DNA from: Ridgeia piscesae
Taxonomy: Eukaryota > Annelida > Polychaeta > Sabellida > Siboglinidae
Reading direction: 5' to 3'
NCBI GenBank assembly: GCA_025642075.2
Contig: JAODUO010000185.1
Coordinates: forward strand, 66,001-130,000
DNA length: 64,000 nt
In this document: piece after piece, positions 1 to 27,629 of the stretch
Numbering within the stretch: the stretch's first letter is position 1
Layout: each line of letters begins with the position of its first letter
Translations under genes and position numbers: made by a program
The notes under the pieces: generated by a model
What the model was told of the DNA's origin: nothing
The model's input: the letters and a program-made list of their open reading frames with translations, nothing else
The model's database searches: none

Positions 1-13562
<13,562 letters not shown>

Positions 13563-14381
13563 CCCACGGCAAAGGGCAGTACAGTCGAGGCACTACTCGG
13601 AACAATATATGCAGTTTCTTGTGGCGTATGCAATTTGTAACAAGTATGGATGATGGAAATGCCAAGCTAGCTGGTTTGCAGATGTCACTTGCAGGAATGT
13701 ATACACCTAGCGCCCGCAATCTGTACAGCTATGTGTAGATGATATATTACACAGCGTTTTTCTAAAATACTGTATGAAGTAACTGCTCATAAATCAAGAA
13801 TCCATGTAGTTGTTTGTGTTTTAAAATGACGTAGGGTGGACGAGTGACAACTTCAAATCTCACCATTTGGTTAGTTTACGTCACCAGATCTTGTTTTTGT
13901 AAACTGAAAAATTTCAGAAAACATGTTTCTACTTACAAAGCTGTTGTCTGTTATGGAAGCGCATGAGTGATGGGGTTTCTTTATTAGCTTTTAAATATGA
14001 TGTAAATTCAAACAAATTTGCTATGATATATGCAGGGCAGAAAGTATGTCAATAGGGGCATTGTTCATGTACGATATGAAGAAACGTTGCTAAAGAATGT
14101 GGGTTAATGTGAACATACTGAACCACTGGTGAATGTTGGTAAATCAAGACTGAGGCAGGTGTTGAAGTTAAACGTGTGTGTGTGGTCAGTTGGTCATTCC
14201 AGTCATGTGAACGGTGATATTGTTATGCTAGGGGAAAGTGGGGCAGGGAGAATGTGTTTGAATTATGCTCATGTAGGGGGGAGTGTCAGTGCCCTACTGT
14301 CTAGGGTGTGGGAACGTACATTCACAAAGGTGCAACATTGTAGCAGGGAATTAAGTCTCAGAAGTAGAGCGTTGTAGTGCG

Positions 14382-14814
14382 TACATTTTTCCGGTGTTAG
14401 AAATGTTTCTGTGCATGCGTGATATATGTACAATCATCAATGTGCAGCGAAAAGACAAAGCATTTATGGTATAAATACTACGGGTTGTTCGTTAGGACGT
14501 TATAACCTATCAGCAAAGTTATTTGTCACAAATTAACACCAGACAAACAAGTTTTGAGGCATATTTTGATAGCAAGTAACGTGACTCTAGTGCGCCATAA
14601 TCTGTGACAGTGATTGATAAAAAACGTAATATTTTTTTGCATTGAACGACATTTTAAGAAATTCTTCACAGTAATCATCACAGGAAAGTTAACGAACAGC
14701 TCGTGGCATTTATAGCGAAAATGGTTCGTTGTTTTGCTGGACATTGATGATGTTACATTTATTGCGCATGCGCAGAAACATCAACTGGAACATTTTTAAC
14801 GCCCGGAAAAATAT
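14382..14814. mobile_element. Fold-back (MITE-like) element with long inverted repeats
   Basis: The left end reads TACATTTTTCCGGTGTTAG and the right end is its approximate inverse (GCCCGGAAAAATATA). Inside, GTTTCTGTGCATGCG is mirrored by CGCATGCGCAGAAAC, and the pairing continues with mismatches for over 100 bases. It is about 430 bp with no coding capacity, as expected for a non-autonomous DNA transposon. I could not define a target-site duplication. Confidence 0.6.
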
Positions 14815-16524
14815 AAGCGCGACAGCACTACTGACACTATCAGATCAGTGTAGCCTGGTTATAACCATGTCACATGATTTTAATCTGATCAGTGATTGGC
14901 TGTGATTATTGACGCCATCTTGGATCACTCAAAATCTGAAGTCTGATACCACGTGTTGGTAGGTTTGAGCAGTTATGAAGTGCTCTACTTTTTAGCTGAT
15001 GTGAATTTATGAGACCACTCCTTAGCAGTTGGAGATGAAACTACACTGAGAGTCTATGTTTGCAATACTTGTCGTTCCGCCTGTTGCACTGGGCAGTGTT
15101 GACAATGATTGAAGATGTTTGTGATGCAAATTCTGTGGATGAGGGTTTATGTCTTTCCAAGGGCTTCCATCTCCTCACAAGTTAGTTATTTTATAGCATT
15201 TTAGCTGTCTTGAATCATAATTTCCTTCTTTTGAAACATATTTGTGTGTCAACAGGAATATTGCCAAACTGCCATGTCCCTGTTAATTTAACGCAACTTT
15301 TTAAAACCAATTTGAGGGTTTAGGTCACAAAGCAATACAATTTGGACAATTCGAACTAGGAAGAATGTCGAGCTTTAATTGATCGCATTTTAGGTTTTCA
15401 CGTGATGTCTGCATTTTCATGTTATTTATTCGTTTTTATAGAAATACTGTTACTGCTATGCAAATGTTTACTCGAAGTGGCTCAAATGTAGATGTTTTTA
15501 CAAGTTGCCATGTTGCACCTATTGCAAAGTTGTCATTGCAAGTCCTCACTCTACTTGCAAAGTTGTCAAATGTGGAGTAGCTGGCTCATTGTCTTCTCAA
15601 GATATTGTTGTCTCGTGATTGATGTAAGAGAGAAAATATCTCATCTTTGTATTTTGTGAAATCATCCTATGCAGTGTAAACTATATTATCTTCCAACATT
15701 TCGACTGTTTAGATAGGTTGACCTGAAACATATTTAAAAACAACTTTGAATGTTTCTCTCTCTGTATGTGATTGTGTTCACATGGGAAAGTAGTTATAAC
15801 AAGGTATCCTCAGGTGTTAGGTAACCATGGCAACTCTTTATGGATGTTCTGAACAAAACAGTCAATGTTCATAGGTAAGAAATTGTTTATTAATATGTAT
15901 GTGTATTAAATAACATCCGGGCAGTCAAGATGTACATGAGTTTACAGTTGGTGAAATAGAATTTTTTTATGATAAAGCAGTAAGCAAGTATTTTGCAGAT
16001 GATACGAAGGAATCTGTTAAGATGAGTTTACTTGTGCACATAGAGCACTGGTGACTTCCCAAGATTAAACTCTGTCTTCGGAACATAAGCAACTAGACTA
16101 AGATGTTTTATTGCTCTATCCCAACATCATGAAAAATCACATCATGTTTTCAATTATCTATTAAAAACATTAAATACACAATCAAGTTATACATAGCCAT
16201 GTGAAAGTTTCTCTAAGCGGGGTTAGTTGTCAGTCAGATTAATTTAGCATCAGTGTTTGTTAAGTCACTTTAGTAGATCAGTGATTTATCAATGCCTATA
16301 ATGGCCGTTATCACATGATAAGAGCAATAATCTCATGAGTAAGCATCAGGAATATTAATTAGGTTTTAATTATTTCAATTATATACCTCTTTATTTAATA
16401 TCTCTGTGTCTCTGTTTACAGCTATATAAATAATGCCATCTATAAAATGTAAATGCAATGAACATTGGCTTCATAGGTGCAACAGGGAGTTAAATATTAT
16501 ATGTAACGAGAATAGTTTTGTTTA

Positions 16525-16545
16525 TATATATATATAATATATATA

Positions 16546-16576
<31 letters not shown>

Positions 16577-16577
16577 A
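16525..16577. repeat. (AT)n microsatellite
   Basis: Alternating AT with a short TTTATA break, in the intergenic region. Confidence 0.95.
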
Positions 16578-18879
16578 AGCATGATTGAAACATATTTCAA
16601 TAATATGCCAATTTGAAGACACTTTGTTCTTTTATATGCAGCCTAGCAAAATAAATGATGGTTGAAATGTTGGTACTAATGTTTAGCGAAGTATTCAAGC
16701 ATTTGCAATCAGCTAAATTAAGCATTGCATTCTGTTGATCCCAGTATGGCAGGAATGCCAGGAGTTACCCGGTATGTGAAGCAAATAATTATAGTCCTAA
16801 CTGGTATGTAATGTTATCTACTAGAGACAACAAAATAATGTTTTAGTTTAAAATGCATTAAGATATGGGAAAGTGCAATGAATATTTTCCAAAGACAACC
16901 CACATGTATGCATGCGTGTATGCATGCATACACGCCCAGGTACACACGTGTACACACGTATACGCCCACAGTGTGTACTATGGCTGGACGCCCACTCCAA
17001 TGCTATGCATGAATAATGCTTGTTGCTATTTATAGTTACACAGTGAGTGTTGCATTCTGGTCTGGCGTGTCCACCCGGTGAATTTGTCACCAGGTACATC
17101 TGAAATCTGTGTAAATTTCTCCACATTTTCTAGATAAGCTTGTGTGAACATTTGTCTCACTCGAGAATGATTCATTTTTGACCACACATTTTTTATGTGT
17201 CCTTATAAAATGGTAAAATTTACTAAACAATGAACCACTTTTATACATATACTGTCAAATTGTAACTACTTATGGTATTCCCAAACTTATTTCAAAATGC
17301 CAAATGTGTGCTTTTTGGGGTAATTTAATTGATTGACATTGTCTCGTTACACAACCACCACATATATTTAGATTCCTCATTACTAATGAGCGTGAGAAAA
17401 ATGTGTGAGGACAGCATGGTTTTCTCGTGGCATTTTGTTGAAGTTCTGTATATTAGAACATATACGCTGTGCATAATCCTGATTGACTGTGTATTGCTTT
17501 GTGAATTCAGCTGTAATTATTTAAGGTATTTTTGAAGTGTATAATATTCTCTGTTTGTTTGACAAGCTCAAGGTATGAGTGGTGTGCCTAGGTGTGAACA
17601 GATATATACGTTTTTCCACTTGTATTTACCTGTATGCGGCCGTCGTGTGTACGCGTCACATGTACATAGTCTTGCACAGAGGCATCATCTCGTGTATAAT
17701 ACATTCAGCCAGGATATGTCATTGTTGTTCTTTATCTCGCTCATTACTGTGGCGGGTTACACATCTGATAACAATGACGTGTATACTTTGTACATAAAGT
17801 CGTTTTGTACACTTAAGTCTCCATTCACCAATAATTGCCTTGCGATTTTTGCTAATAATCTTACGCTGGCATTGAGCAGATAACATGTGACGCAGTGTGT
17901 GACGCTACTGAGGTCACTAAATAACCTTGGTACGGGTGACGCCCCAATATGCGTGGGTATGATTACCTTGCTGGTCACCGCTGTGTGACTGTGTACACAG
18001 TATATATACGAGCTATGAAGGGGATTTTTCTCTTTGTATACTGCATTAAGAGCTGCCTTTAAATGAGCATATGTCGTCATTAAACGACGTTTGATTGTGT
18101 CATACCAGACTCCCTCGAAATGATTGCTTCAAGTTTCTGTGTTTAACCAATTGGGTCAGTACTCTGGCATGGGGAAAATACTTTGTGATTAAGCGTGCCC
18201 CCACCTCCCCATTTATGACATCCCAGACACAACACTTAATGGCAGAGACAGCAGGTAGATAATTTTTAATTGATGCCAATTGTCCAATTTTCCCTTTCCA
18301 ACGTACAGACAGATTTTTACTGGGGAAAATATACTGCACTTTTCATCCATACCCACATTTCCATGGCAACAAACAGTCATTTTGACCAAATATTGGCAAA
18401 TTTGGAAATGCTGTAATTCTTTATCGAGTGGATATGCAGTTATAATTCCTCAAAATCCATGTTCAGTATACACCTCATAGGTTCACTTGTGCAATAATCA
18501 GAGAATTTTTAAAAATATTGTTTAAATTTTTGTTTTGTAAAATGCATGGAAAGAACTTTTTTTTCAGCAAATACTGGTCTGTCTTTCAAACTAATGATTG
18601 TTTAGTGTCTGTTCACTGCACAGACTGGATTGTCCTGAATGCAGCATTCAAAACCTCATTTAGGCAGCTTAATTACTCCCAGAGATGTCCACACACGCGC
18701 ACGCACGCACACACACACGCACAACAGTTGGTTACAATGTCCTGCTGTTGTAAGAATATTAAGATACAACATACAGTGTTTCGCTTTCTCGCAAGACTCA
18801 AGAAGTCATCACATTGTTGGCGTCCCTCCGAAACATTTGATTTCGTGCGACAGTGAAACTTGTCTAGATAATATTATGT

Positions 18880-18885
18880 TTTATT
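18880..18885 (-). terminator. MOCS1 poly(A) signal
   Basis: AATAAA on the minus strand lies about 435 bases past the MoaC stop codon at 19320. It is the first canonical hexamer after the coding region, giving a 3' UTR of ordinary length. Confidence 0.6.
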
Positions 18886-19319
18886 GAAGCAAGACATACA
18901 TGATACACGTAAATGTCACTACTCCAGCCTGACAAAAACAACTGACATGTCACATCAACTGGTAATGATTTCATGATGTGCACAGATATTTTCACCCTTG
19001 TTCCTGGGACGTAGACACAGAAACAGCCGTTTACTTGTGAAGTTGTGACTGTACCAACTGTGAACGGTCTAAGCACCAACTGTCCAACCACACCACACCT
19101 AGACTGTATCAACAATTAAAACATGATAGCATCGAATATATATATATATATATTAATCCATTATAAAAACAAATAGTATTCCAGGCACAGAAGCAATCAT
19201 TAATACTGATGCAAATAACAGTATTATTCACATCTGTAAAATAGACAATTTTGTATGGTATCCCATGATTGTGAACCGAAACAAATGTCCTTCCAGTGGG
19301 ACGATTCTGATATGCTTCA

Positions 19320-20206
19320 TCATTGTGTGTCTCTCGCGTAATCACCACTCTGTCCTCCCGACTTTTTCTCCAGCCTCACATCAGTGACCACTATATCATG
19401 CGTGACTGCCTTACACATGTCGTACACCGTGAGGGCGGCCACACTCACCCCCATAAGAGCCTCCATTTCCACCCCAGTCTGACCCCTGGTGTGGGTTTCG
19501 CATGCAATCAACACCGAATGATCATCACTACACAATGTCAACGTCACGTCAACTTTTGTCAAGCCGATATTATGACACAGCGGGATCATGTGCCCAGTGT
19601 TCTTTGCCGCCATAATTCCCGCAATCTGTGCCACCGTCAATACATCGCCTTTCTTCGACCGATTCTCCTGCACCAATTGGAATGCCTTATGACCGAGCAG
19701 CACTTTACCCGTCGCCATGGCAACGCGTTTCGTTTCTGGTTTGTTGCCCACCTGCACCATGGTGGCGCCACCGTGCTCATCTGTGTGTGTAAGTCGCTCT
19801 CCTGTTCCCGGCGAGCTCGAAGCTATGACAATATCCTGAGTTATCTTGTGTTTGTCGTCATCGTTGTTATGTGGCATGCGTGTAAACAACTCGTGGTATT
19901 TGTCATAATAATGATCATTGTCTACATTGTCATTATGTGTGTGTTTCGTTAACAAAGACGAATCTTCTTTCACTAAATCATGCATGTCAAGTCCATTTGA
20001 AGATGAAGGAGGATTGTTATTCGCTGTAGAATAACTTCTCTGAGATGCAGCATATAAATTGTGAGTTGCTCTTCTTTGGTGGCAAGTGACGGATTGTTTG
20101 AAGTTGCGTGACCACGAATAGTACACATTTAGGGGTTTCTCTGTGACATCAGTATCAGACAACTTGACTTTTTGTGACGGAATGTTGACATGCTGTTCAA
20201 ATTTAT
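19320..20206 (-). CDS. MOCS1: MOCS1 exon 10: linker plus MoaC domain (MOCS1B)
   Basis: The acceptor TTTTCAG lies before 20206, and the exon runs to TGA at 19322-19320. After a low-complexity Ser/Asn/His/Asp-rich linker of about 135 residues comes a full MoaC domain of about 155 residues. Visible hallmarks are [51 protein letters not shown] and the C-terminal KKSGGQSGD. These cover the active-site lysines, histidines and aspartate known in MoaC. The frame has no ATG near the exon start. In sequence it is open from the exon edge when joined to exon 8, so it is most simply made as the C-terminal half of a fusion. As a second cistron it would need an internal start. Confidence 0.93.
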
Positions 20207-23200
20207 CTGAAAATTTTAAGATATCTTGAATTATTTTTAAATGGCGATAAGTGTGTAACTGTTATGAACTATGACCTTTTAAAATGTTATGTAAGTAACA
20301 AAGTTCCACTCGAGGTGCAGCTGATGCTTCTCAGTTATTCCACAGTAATAACATTTTAAAGTTTACAATTATTATATATTGCATAGAAATAAGTGTAATA
20401 ATTCGTGCAATTCTTTGCCAGAAATTTGTGTACGAATACGAAAGTACAGAGATCAAAACTCAGAGCTCATGCCAGGCACTGCAATGACACTGATGTAAAC
20501 AGGGACAGCTACACCTGGTCAACCCTTGTCCAATACAGTCAGGTCTACACCCAACTAGCACACTTTCCACCCACTACATTGGTGGTCATTTCATGTCACT
20601 ATTATATTTACTAATAATTTGTCATTAAAATTAGTCAACATTTTCCTCGGATCAAAGAAATAGTGACGCATTAACAAGTGCTGAAGACAACCCATTCTCC
20701 CTCCCACATCTCACCCAGGTCCTTCCCTCCCTCCCACCCTCCCTATCTCCCTCCCCTGACAGTGTGTCCTGAAGACAACTCACCCACCAATCAGAATCAT
20801 TGGACGGTTCTTGTTGCTGGCCAGATTCGCCACAGCTGAAACACACAGCAGGGGTGATATTTAACACACACCTACACGACCAGGTACAACGATAACAATT
20901 ACAGATATTCCTTCAAATCTATTTTAGAATCTGTCATGATCAAGAGCATATTTGTCCTGTGTTCATTACAAAGTTACAGTGACATTCCGTGTCAGGGGAA
21001 CAATATGTCATTTAGTCAACATACCAAATTTCAAAGCTCTATGTTCAATATACACACTTTTATGAGCCCCCGAAAACAGTATTTCAGCTTGTTGTGACAA
21101 AGTTAATAAAAGTTACACAATTTTAGATTTCCACCAAAAAAATTCAAATTGTCAAATGAAGTTTCCTCTCTCTTGATAACCTAGTTTTTATGCATATTTT
21201 GATATATAAAATATTAGCCAGTTGTCAGACTGTGTGATGGGAAGTTGCCAGCCATTTTCATCTGACACTACTTAATTTCACACAGATATCCAGTAAGCCT
21301 AATTCAGTTTTTCAAATGGCAAACGAATGTGTGTGGGTCTTACAAAGAGATTGTACCCGTACAGGGTAGACGACATGCATGAGTTCACCGGTCAGTGTGA
21401 GACTGGTCAGTAGCTGTGACGCAGAACAACCACAAACAGCTGCAGCACCAACCTGCGTGGCCTCGTTCCTTCTTCTTCACGGCCGCTCCAACCACCTCCA
21501 GTAGCTCCACCTCACTGGCTCCAGACCGGAGGATGTCACGCAGAGACACCTCCGTGTTACCAAACAGACACACCTACAAGGACACCTCCGTGTTACCAAA
21601 CAGACACACCTACGAGGACACCTCCGTGTTACCAAACAGACACACCTACGAGGACACCTCCATGTTACCAAACAGACACACCTACAAGGACACATCCGTG
21701 TTACCAAACAGACACACACACAAGGACACATCTGTGTTACCAAACAGACACACCTACCAAGACACATCCATGTTACCAAACAGACACAAACACGATGACA
21801 CATCCATGTTACCAAACATACACACCTACAAGGACACATCCGTGTTACCAAACAGACACACACACGAGGACACATCTGTGTTACCAAACAGACACACCTA
21901 CCAAGACACATCCATGTTACCAAACAGACACGAACACGAGGACACATCCATGTAACCAAACATACACACCTACGAGGACACATCCGTGTTACCAAACAGA
22001 CACACCTACGAGGACACATCCGTGTTACCAAACAGACACACATACGAGGACACCTCCGTGTTACCAAACAGACACACCTACGAGGACACCTCCGTGTTAC
22101 CAAACACACACCTACGAGGACACCTCCGTGTTACCAAACACACACACCTACGAGGACACCTCCGTGTTACCAAACACACACACCTACGAGGACACCTCCG
22201 TGTTACCAAACACACACACCTACGAAGACACCTCCGTGTTACCAAACAGAACACACACGAGGACACATCCGTGTTACCAAACACACACACCTACGAGGAC
22301 TCCTCCGTGTTATCAAACACACACACATACGAGGACACATCCGTGTTACCAAACAGACACACATACGAGGACACCTCCGTGTTATCAAACAGACACACCT
22401 ACGAGGACACCTCCGTGTTACCAAACAGACACACCTACGAGGACACATCCGTGTTACCAAACAGACACACATACGAGGACACCTCCGTGTTACCAAACAG
22501 ACACACCTACGAGGACACCTCCGTGTTACCAAACAGACACACCTACGAGGACACCTCCGTGTTACCAAACAGACACACCTACGAGGACACATCCGTGTTA
22601 CCAAACAGACACACATACGAGGACACCTCCGTGTTACCAAACAGACACACCTACGAGGACACCTCCGTGTTACCAAACAGACACACATACGAGGACACCT
22701 CCGTGTTACCAAACAGACACACATACGAGGACACATCCGTGTTACCAAACAGACACACCTACGAGGATACCCCTGTATTACAATGTACTTGTACATCTTA
22801 ATATTGAGATCAAATTTCAACGATATTTAAATGTGAAATGTGCTTCCTATGAAATAACTAAACAATAAAAAAAATTAAATGATAAAATGTTAAACGTACA
22901 CTTACATTAATGTGTGACAAATGAAAACTACATGATTTCCTGTGCATGATGTAGCCAGATGGCGCCAGCAGTACTGTGACAGTACCTTGAGACTGCCGTC
23001 TGCCGTCATTCGCAGTCGGTTACAACTGCCGCAGAAGTTCTCACTCATCGATGTGATGAACCCAATCTGACCCTCAAAGCCCTCAACCTTCCATGCCTGG
23101 AAAAGTTAATTAAAACAGTTAATAATGCAGAGGTCAACGTCCTGTTTGGTTACAGTAAAACCAGTATATTTGTTATTTTGATTTTGTTCAATATTCACCT

Positions 23201-26200
23201 GCTGTGACATAAGTGCATTTGAGCAGTCAGATTTCCAGGTGTGACTGTGGAAGCTGTTGACAGTGAAATGGTGCATTCTAGCTGATTTGATTAAGTGGAT
23301 GGGGCAGTGATTTGGCTTGTAGACGCCTCTGCTTTATCATTGCTTGCATTCATTTATAAATACTTACCGGTGTCATATTTAGCGGCATTTTACGAGAGAA
23401 CGAAATATTGGAATTTGACTACACTTGACCAACATGTCACTGAGGTGATGATAACAACAGGCAATAAGTTTTAGAATTTTCATGCGTCTGGTTTTCTAAT
23501 AATCCTGCAAAACGCTAACATGTTGGCCAGTGGGAATATTAACTGTGTAATGACCGGTCTGCGTACGATTTAAAAATGTCAGGTCCTCATTCAATTCATG
23601 CTAGCCATGAATGTATGCATTTGATTTCTCTCAAGATTAAAAGTGCAACAAATTAGAATCATTAATAAAGTCATAAAGAGTGTTGTACATTAGTCAGTGG
23701 TTGTGGAGGAATAGAGTGACACAAAACCTCCACTTGCTGCATAAAAGTAAAACCTCCACAAGACGGAACTTTTTGAGAATTTTTTTTTATGTTTTCATGT
23801 TTTTTACGAGCATGGAATATTAATTAGTAGCCCCCTGACCCCCCCACCCCCTCGGAGAATTCACCTTTGACGTGTTGTTTGGTTCGTCGTTCAGTTTGTA
23901 CAGAGTCGGCCATTTCAACTGTATCGTGTCGAGCATCTCCTTGTACGGCACCAGTTTCTTGAAGTTCCACTTGTTCCCATCAAAGGGCATGTACTCAATG
24001 AACCGAATGTCCAACTTCTGTAAATATTTAATCAAATAAAAATTACCTACTATCACATGACACCTTTTCTACAGAACAATCATCTTACTGCGTTAGTCTC
24101 CGGCACTTTTCAGATAACGTGAGATGGAAGTCTCAAAGCATTTGTTTCCAGCAAAGTATTTGTTCTGAAAACATTGGCAAACATACTTTGTAGCTGCACC
24201 CAAAATCCTGAATCAACTCCATATCACAAAACCATGTGAAACAACAGCCACCTTTTGCAAACAAACTTATTTCTTTAAAATGACATTCCCACCCTAAGCC
24301 CTTGGTGGCCCCATGCTCTAATAATATCACATATTATATTTGAATTATAAAAACTAAACCAGTTATAACTACTCGGTGGACAAAAGACAAAGTAATGACT
24401 TAAGGAATTATTTTAGAATCGTTTCTTTTACATATTACTGTAATAGTTGAATTGTTGAAATGAGTCAACATGAACAAGAAATGCAGTGACTATGACACCA
24501 ATCGTAACATCTGTAGAGTCAACTTTATACATGCAGGTTATTGTGTATTTTTAACTATACAGGTCACTGTCATTTAACTTTATAGGTTAATAGAATTTCT
24601 TCCCTACATGAAACAACTCTAGTGAACGAACACAATATGTGTTACAGTGTAAACTCAGATAAGATATTTTACATTCACCAACAAGACGCCAGACACATGC
24701 ACACTGCCATTAACACAATGAAATACTTGGTAATGGGATTAAGGCTATGTTTCAAAGAACCACCCAATCTCAGATAACATAACACGTGCCGTATGTATGA
24801 ATACGCCATTCGTCATATTTTAAGTTCACAGACCTGGATGAAGACATTGGTTTTTATTCAGGTCATATCACATAATCTGTCTTTTATCCCAGGTGGATAG
24901 CCAAATTGTACCTTGTGCTCGGTAAGTTGGACAAAGTCTATCAGTTCCTCTTCGTTAATACCACGCATGACAACACAGTTCACCTGAGTACAAAAAGCAT
25001 CACGCATCAGTGAACACAGTCTACACACGTGTGGCATATAAATGCACTGAGTAGTCTGAGTTATATAATCATAAACCGTGCATAAATTTTCTGAGAAATT
25101 GTTGGTCTATGGAAGACTATTAAAAAAAATTAATCTCAATGGCTCAACACGTAAATTAGGTACACGGAAAGATCAACTAAAATGTGAACCTTTCAACTTG
25201 ATACATTTTGCACCAGTAATTAAGCAAATTCATTCTTGTCCAGTTACAACTAACACCAATACACTATGGTTACAAAGTCAAATCATTTACCGACATCACA
25301 AAATATTAATTACATTTCCTGACAAAAATTATGGATCATTTAGCATAACAAACATCACAGCGGTTCAGATTGTACTGATATGGTTAAACATATTTAAGTG
25401 GACACTGTGACAAACTTTTAAAATAAATATTGACTTAACATGGTTTGGAATTAAAGAAATTATTTCACACAAAAAAACATAAACACAATATGACTAAGTC
25501 TGTCCACTGAGCTAACCTCTGTGCAGGGCGGAATTCTCTTAGAAAGCTGCATTCAGTGAATGGACAGGATGATATAATATTTGTGTTCTCAGTGAGTGGA
25601 ACTATTCACGCTTCAAAACAAGGTGTGCCCCCCCCCCGACTAATGTTCTAACAACAGTGTGACCCTCTTTCTCACCTTGACACTGTTGAACCCCATCTGC
25701 AGGGCGCGGTCCACGCCCTCCAACACTCTACCCAGCCCCTTCCTCCGGGTGATGAACTCAAACTTGGCAGGGATGAGCGTGTCAATGCTGACATTCAACT
25801 GATCCAGTCTGGCGTCTTTCAACTGCATCGCTTTCTTTTGCAGTACAATTCCGTTGGTTGTCATGGCAACCTGTTTGAGGCCATATTCCGAGAGGCTGCT
25901 TAGACGTGCTGCAATAGTAATTCTGGCTTAAAGTCACACGCATTTACCTCACACAACTAAAACAATTTTCCAGAAACAAGTAAAATGCTCCCATCTACAT
26001 ATTCAAAACCAGTACTGAAATGTCTTTGTATACATAACACATATTAGCATTGTATATTTTGTTGAAATTTTTGATTTGCATTGAACGAACGTTGTCTTTG
26101 TATATGCTAATTTAAATTACGACACCGCCACACACATTAGAGTGGCCAGCAATGGAGTAAATTTTTTCTTGTGAGTTGTCGTGTTAAGTCTACACAACTC

Positions 26201-27437
26201 ACAAGAACAAATTTATTTATTTGTTGTTATTAACAATCTGTTACTGTTGTTGTTTGTTGACATAAACTAACCAGACACACCGGTCATACTGACATCCAAT
26301 TCATACCGCGGAATAATAACAATAAACTTTATTTAATAACGATAACCTTACAAATAATATATTTTATCTTCCTACCTTTTAATATAAATAGTATATAGAA
26401 TTCGTGAAAATGTTCATCAAGTTGGAAGTATATTATTCAAGCAATATTTCTGATTATACAACTAGTAAATTTCTTCATACATCAACATTTCAGCCACCAT
26501 TGGCGGCCTTCACCAGAATTATTTATGAAGTAGCATAATGACTTAAAGCTGACGTATTAAAGATATTAAATTAATAAATCTGTGAAAAATTTATAAATCC
26601 ACTGAACAGAATATCACACAAAATCTTGATGTTTCTCAAAATATTTGCAAATGGGGTATTTATATTCTTTTTCGAGTTCAAACAATTTATTTTTAATTTA
26701 ACTGAAACACTGTAAAAGGCAGCAAAATTCATCGTACCAATGATTTCAAGGACATCTGGTCTGACCATTGGCTCTCCTCCGGTCAAGCGAATCTTTGTGA
26801 TTCCTTGCCTCACAAACAGACTGGCCAGTGTGATGATCTCGTCTGTGGTCAGTAGTTTGCTGGGGACGGTCAGTTGAACTCCTTCCTCGGGCATACAATA
26901 CTGACCTGTTAACACACCAGACAAACCCTTATGGTCAAGGAACGCACCATAGAAATATATTTTAAATCCATAGCATAATATGCACGTCTATAACCACGCC
27001 CCAACACATTAATGAGTTTATTCACTTACTATAATTATGATATGCTCTGCAAAATAAAAAAATATATAAAATTGTATTAATAGACCAATCCAATTAATGT
27101 AAACCCTATAAAATGGTAAAATGAAAGACACCACACCATAATAACAGTTCATAATGACAAACAATGAATGTATTATTTATATTCGGTAAAGAAAATTATT
27201 TTTCTTATGTCACTGGATTCCAATTTTCAAAGCTGCCATCATGTTGTATTTCAAAATGGCATTCACGAAATCACTGGATTCTCACCATAATTTAACCATT
27301 TATGTCATTACTATTTACTTGTATTAACAGAACACCATACAGGGCGGTAATCTCCTGTGTGTGTATATATATATATATACATATATAAATACACATATAC
27401 AAATATATATATTTATATTCATTTATTTGTATATGTG

Positions 27438-27489
<52 letters not shown>

Positions 27490-27514
27490 ATAAAATAATA
27501 TATAAAATAAATGA

Positions 27515-27571
<57 letters not shown>

Positions 27572-27597
27572 CACATATACAATAATATAAATAAATA

Positions 27598-27629
<32 letters not shown>

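Larger units (their letters stand above)
13563..18879. other. Intergenic stretch with no recognisable gene
   Basis: It follows the stop codon of the MyTH4-FERM gene and precedes the convergent MOCS1 3' end. It presumably holds the 3' UTR of the first gene, although no single poly(A) signal stands out. I see a fold-back element (14382-14814) and an AT microsatellite (16525-16577). Short frames in between lack splice-supported structure or familiar motifs. Confidence 0.6.

Noticed and set aside
21416..22868. Open frames of up to 357 codons rich in CYQTDT or VLPNRHTY
   Set aside because: The 36-bp array has a period divisible by three, so open frames persist automatically; only exon 8 at 21453-21573 is coding.
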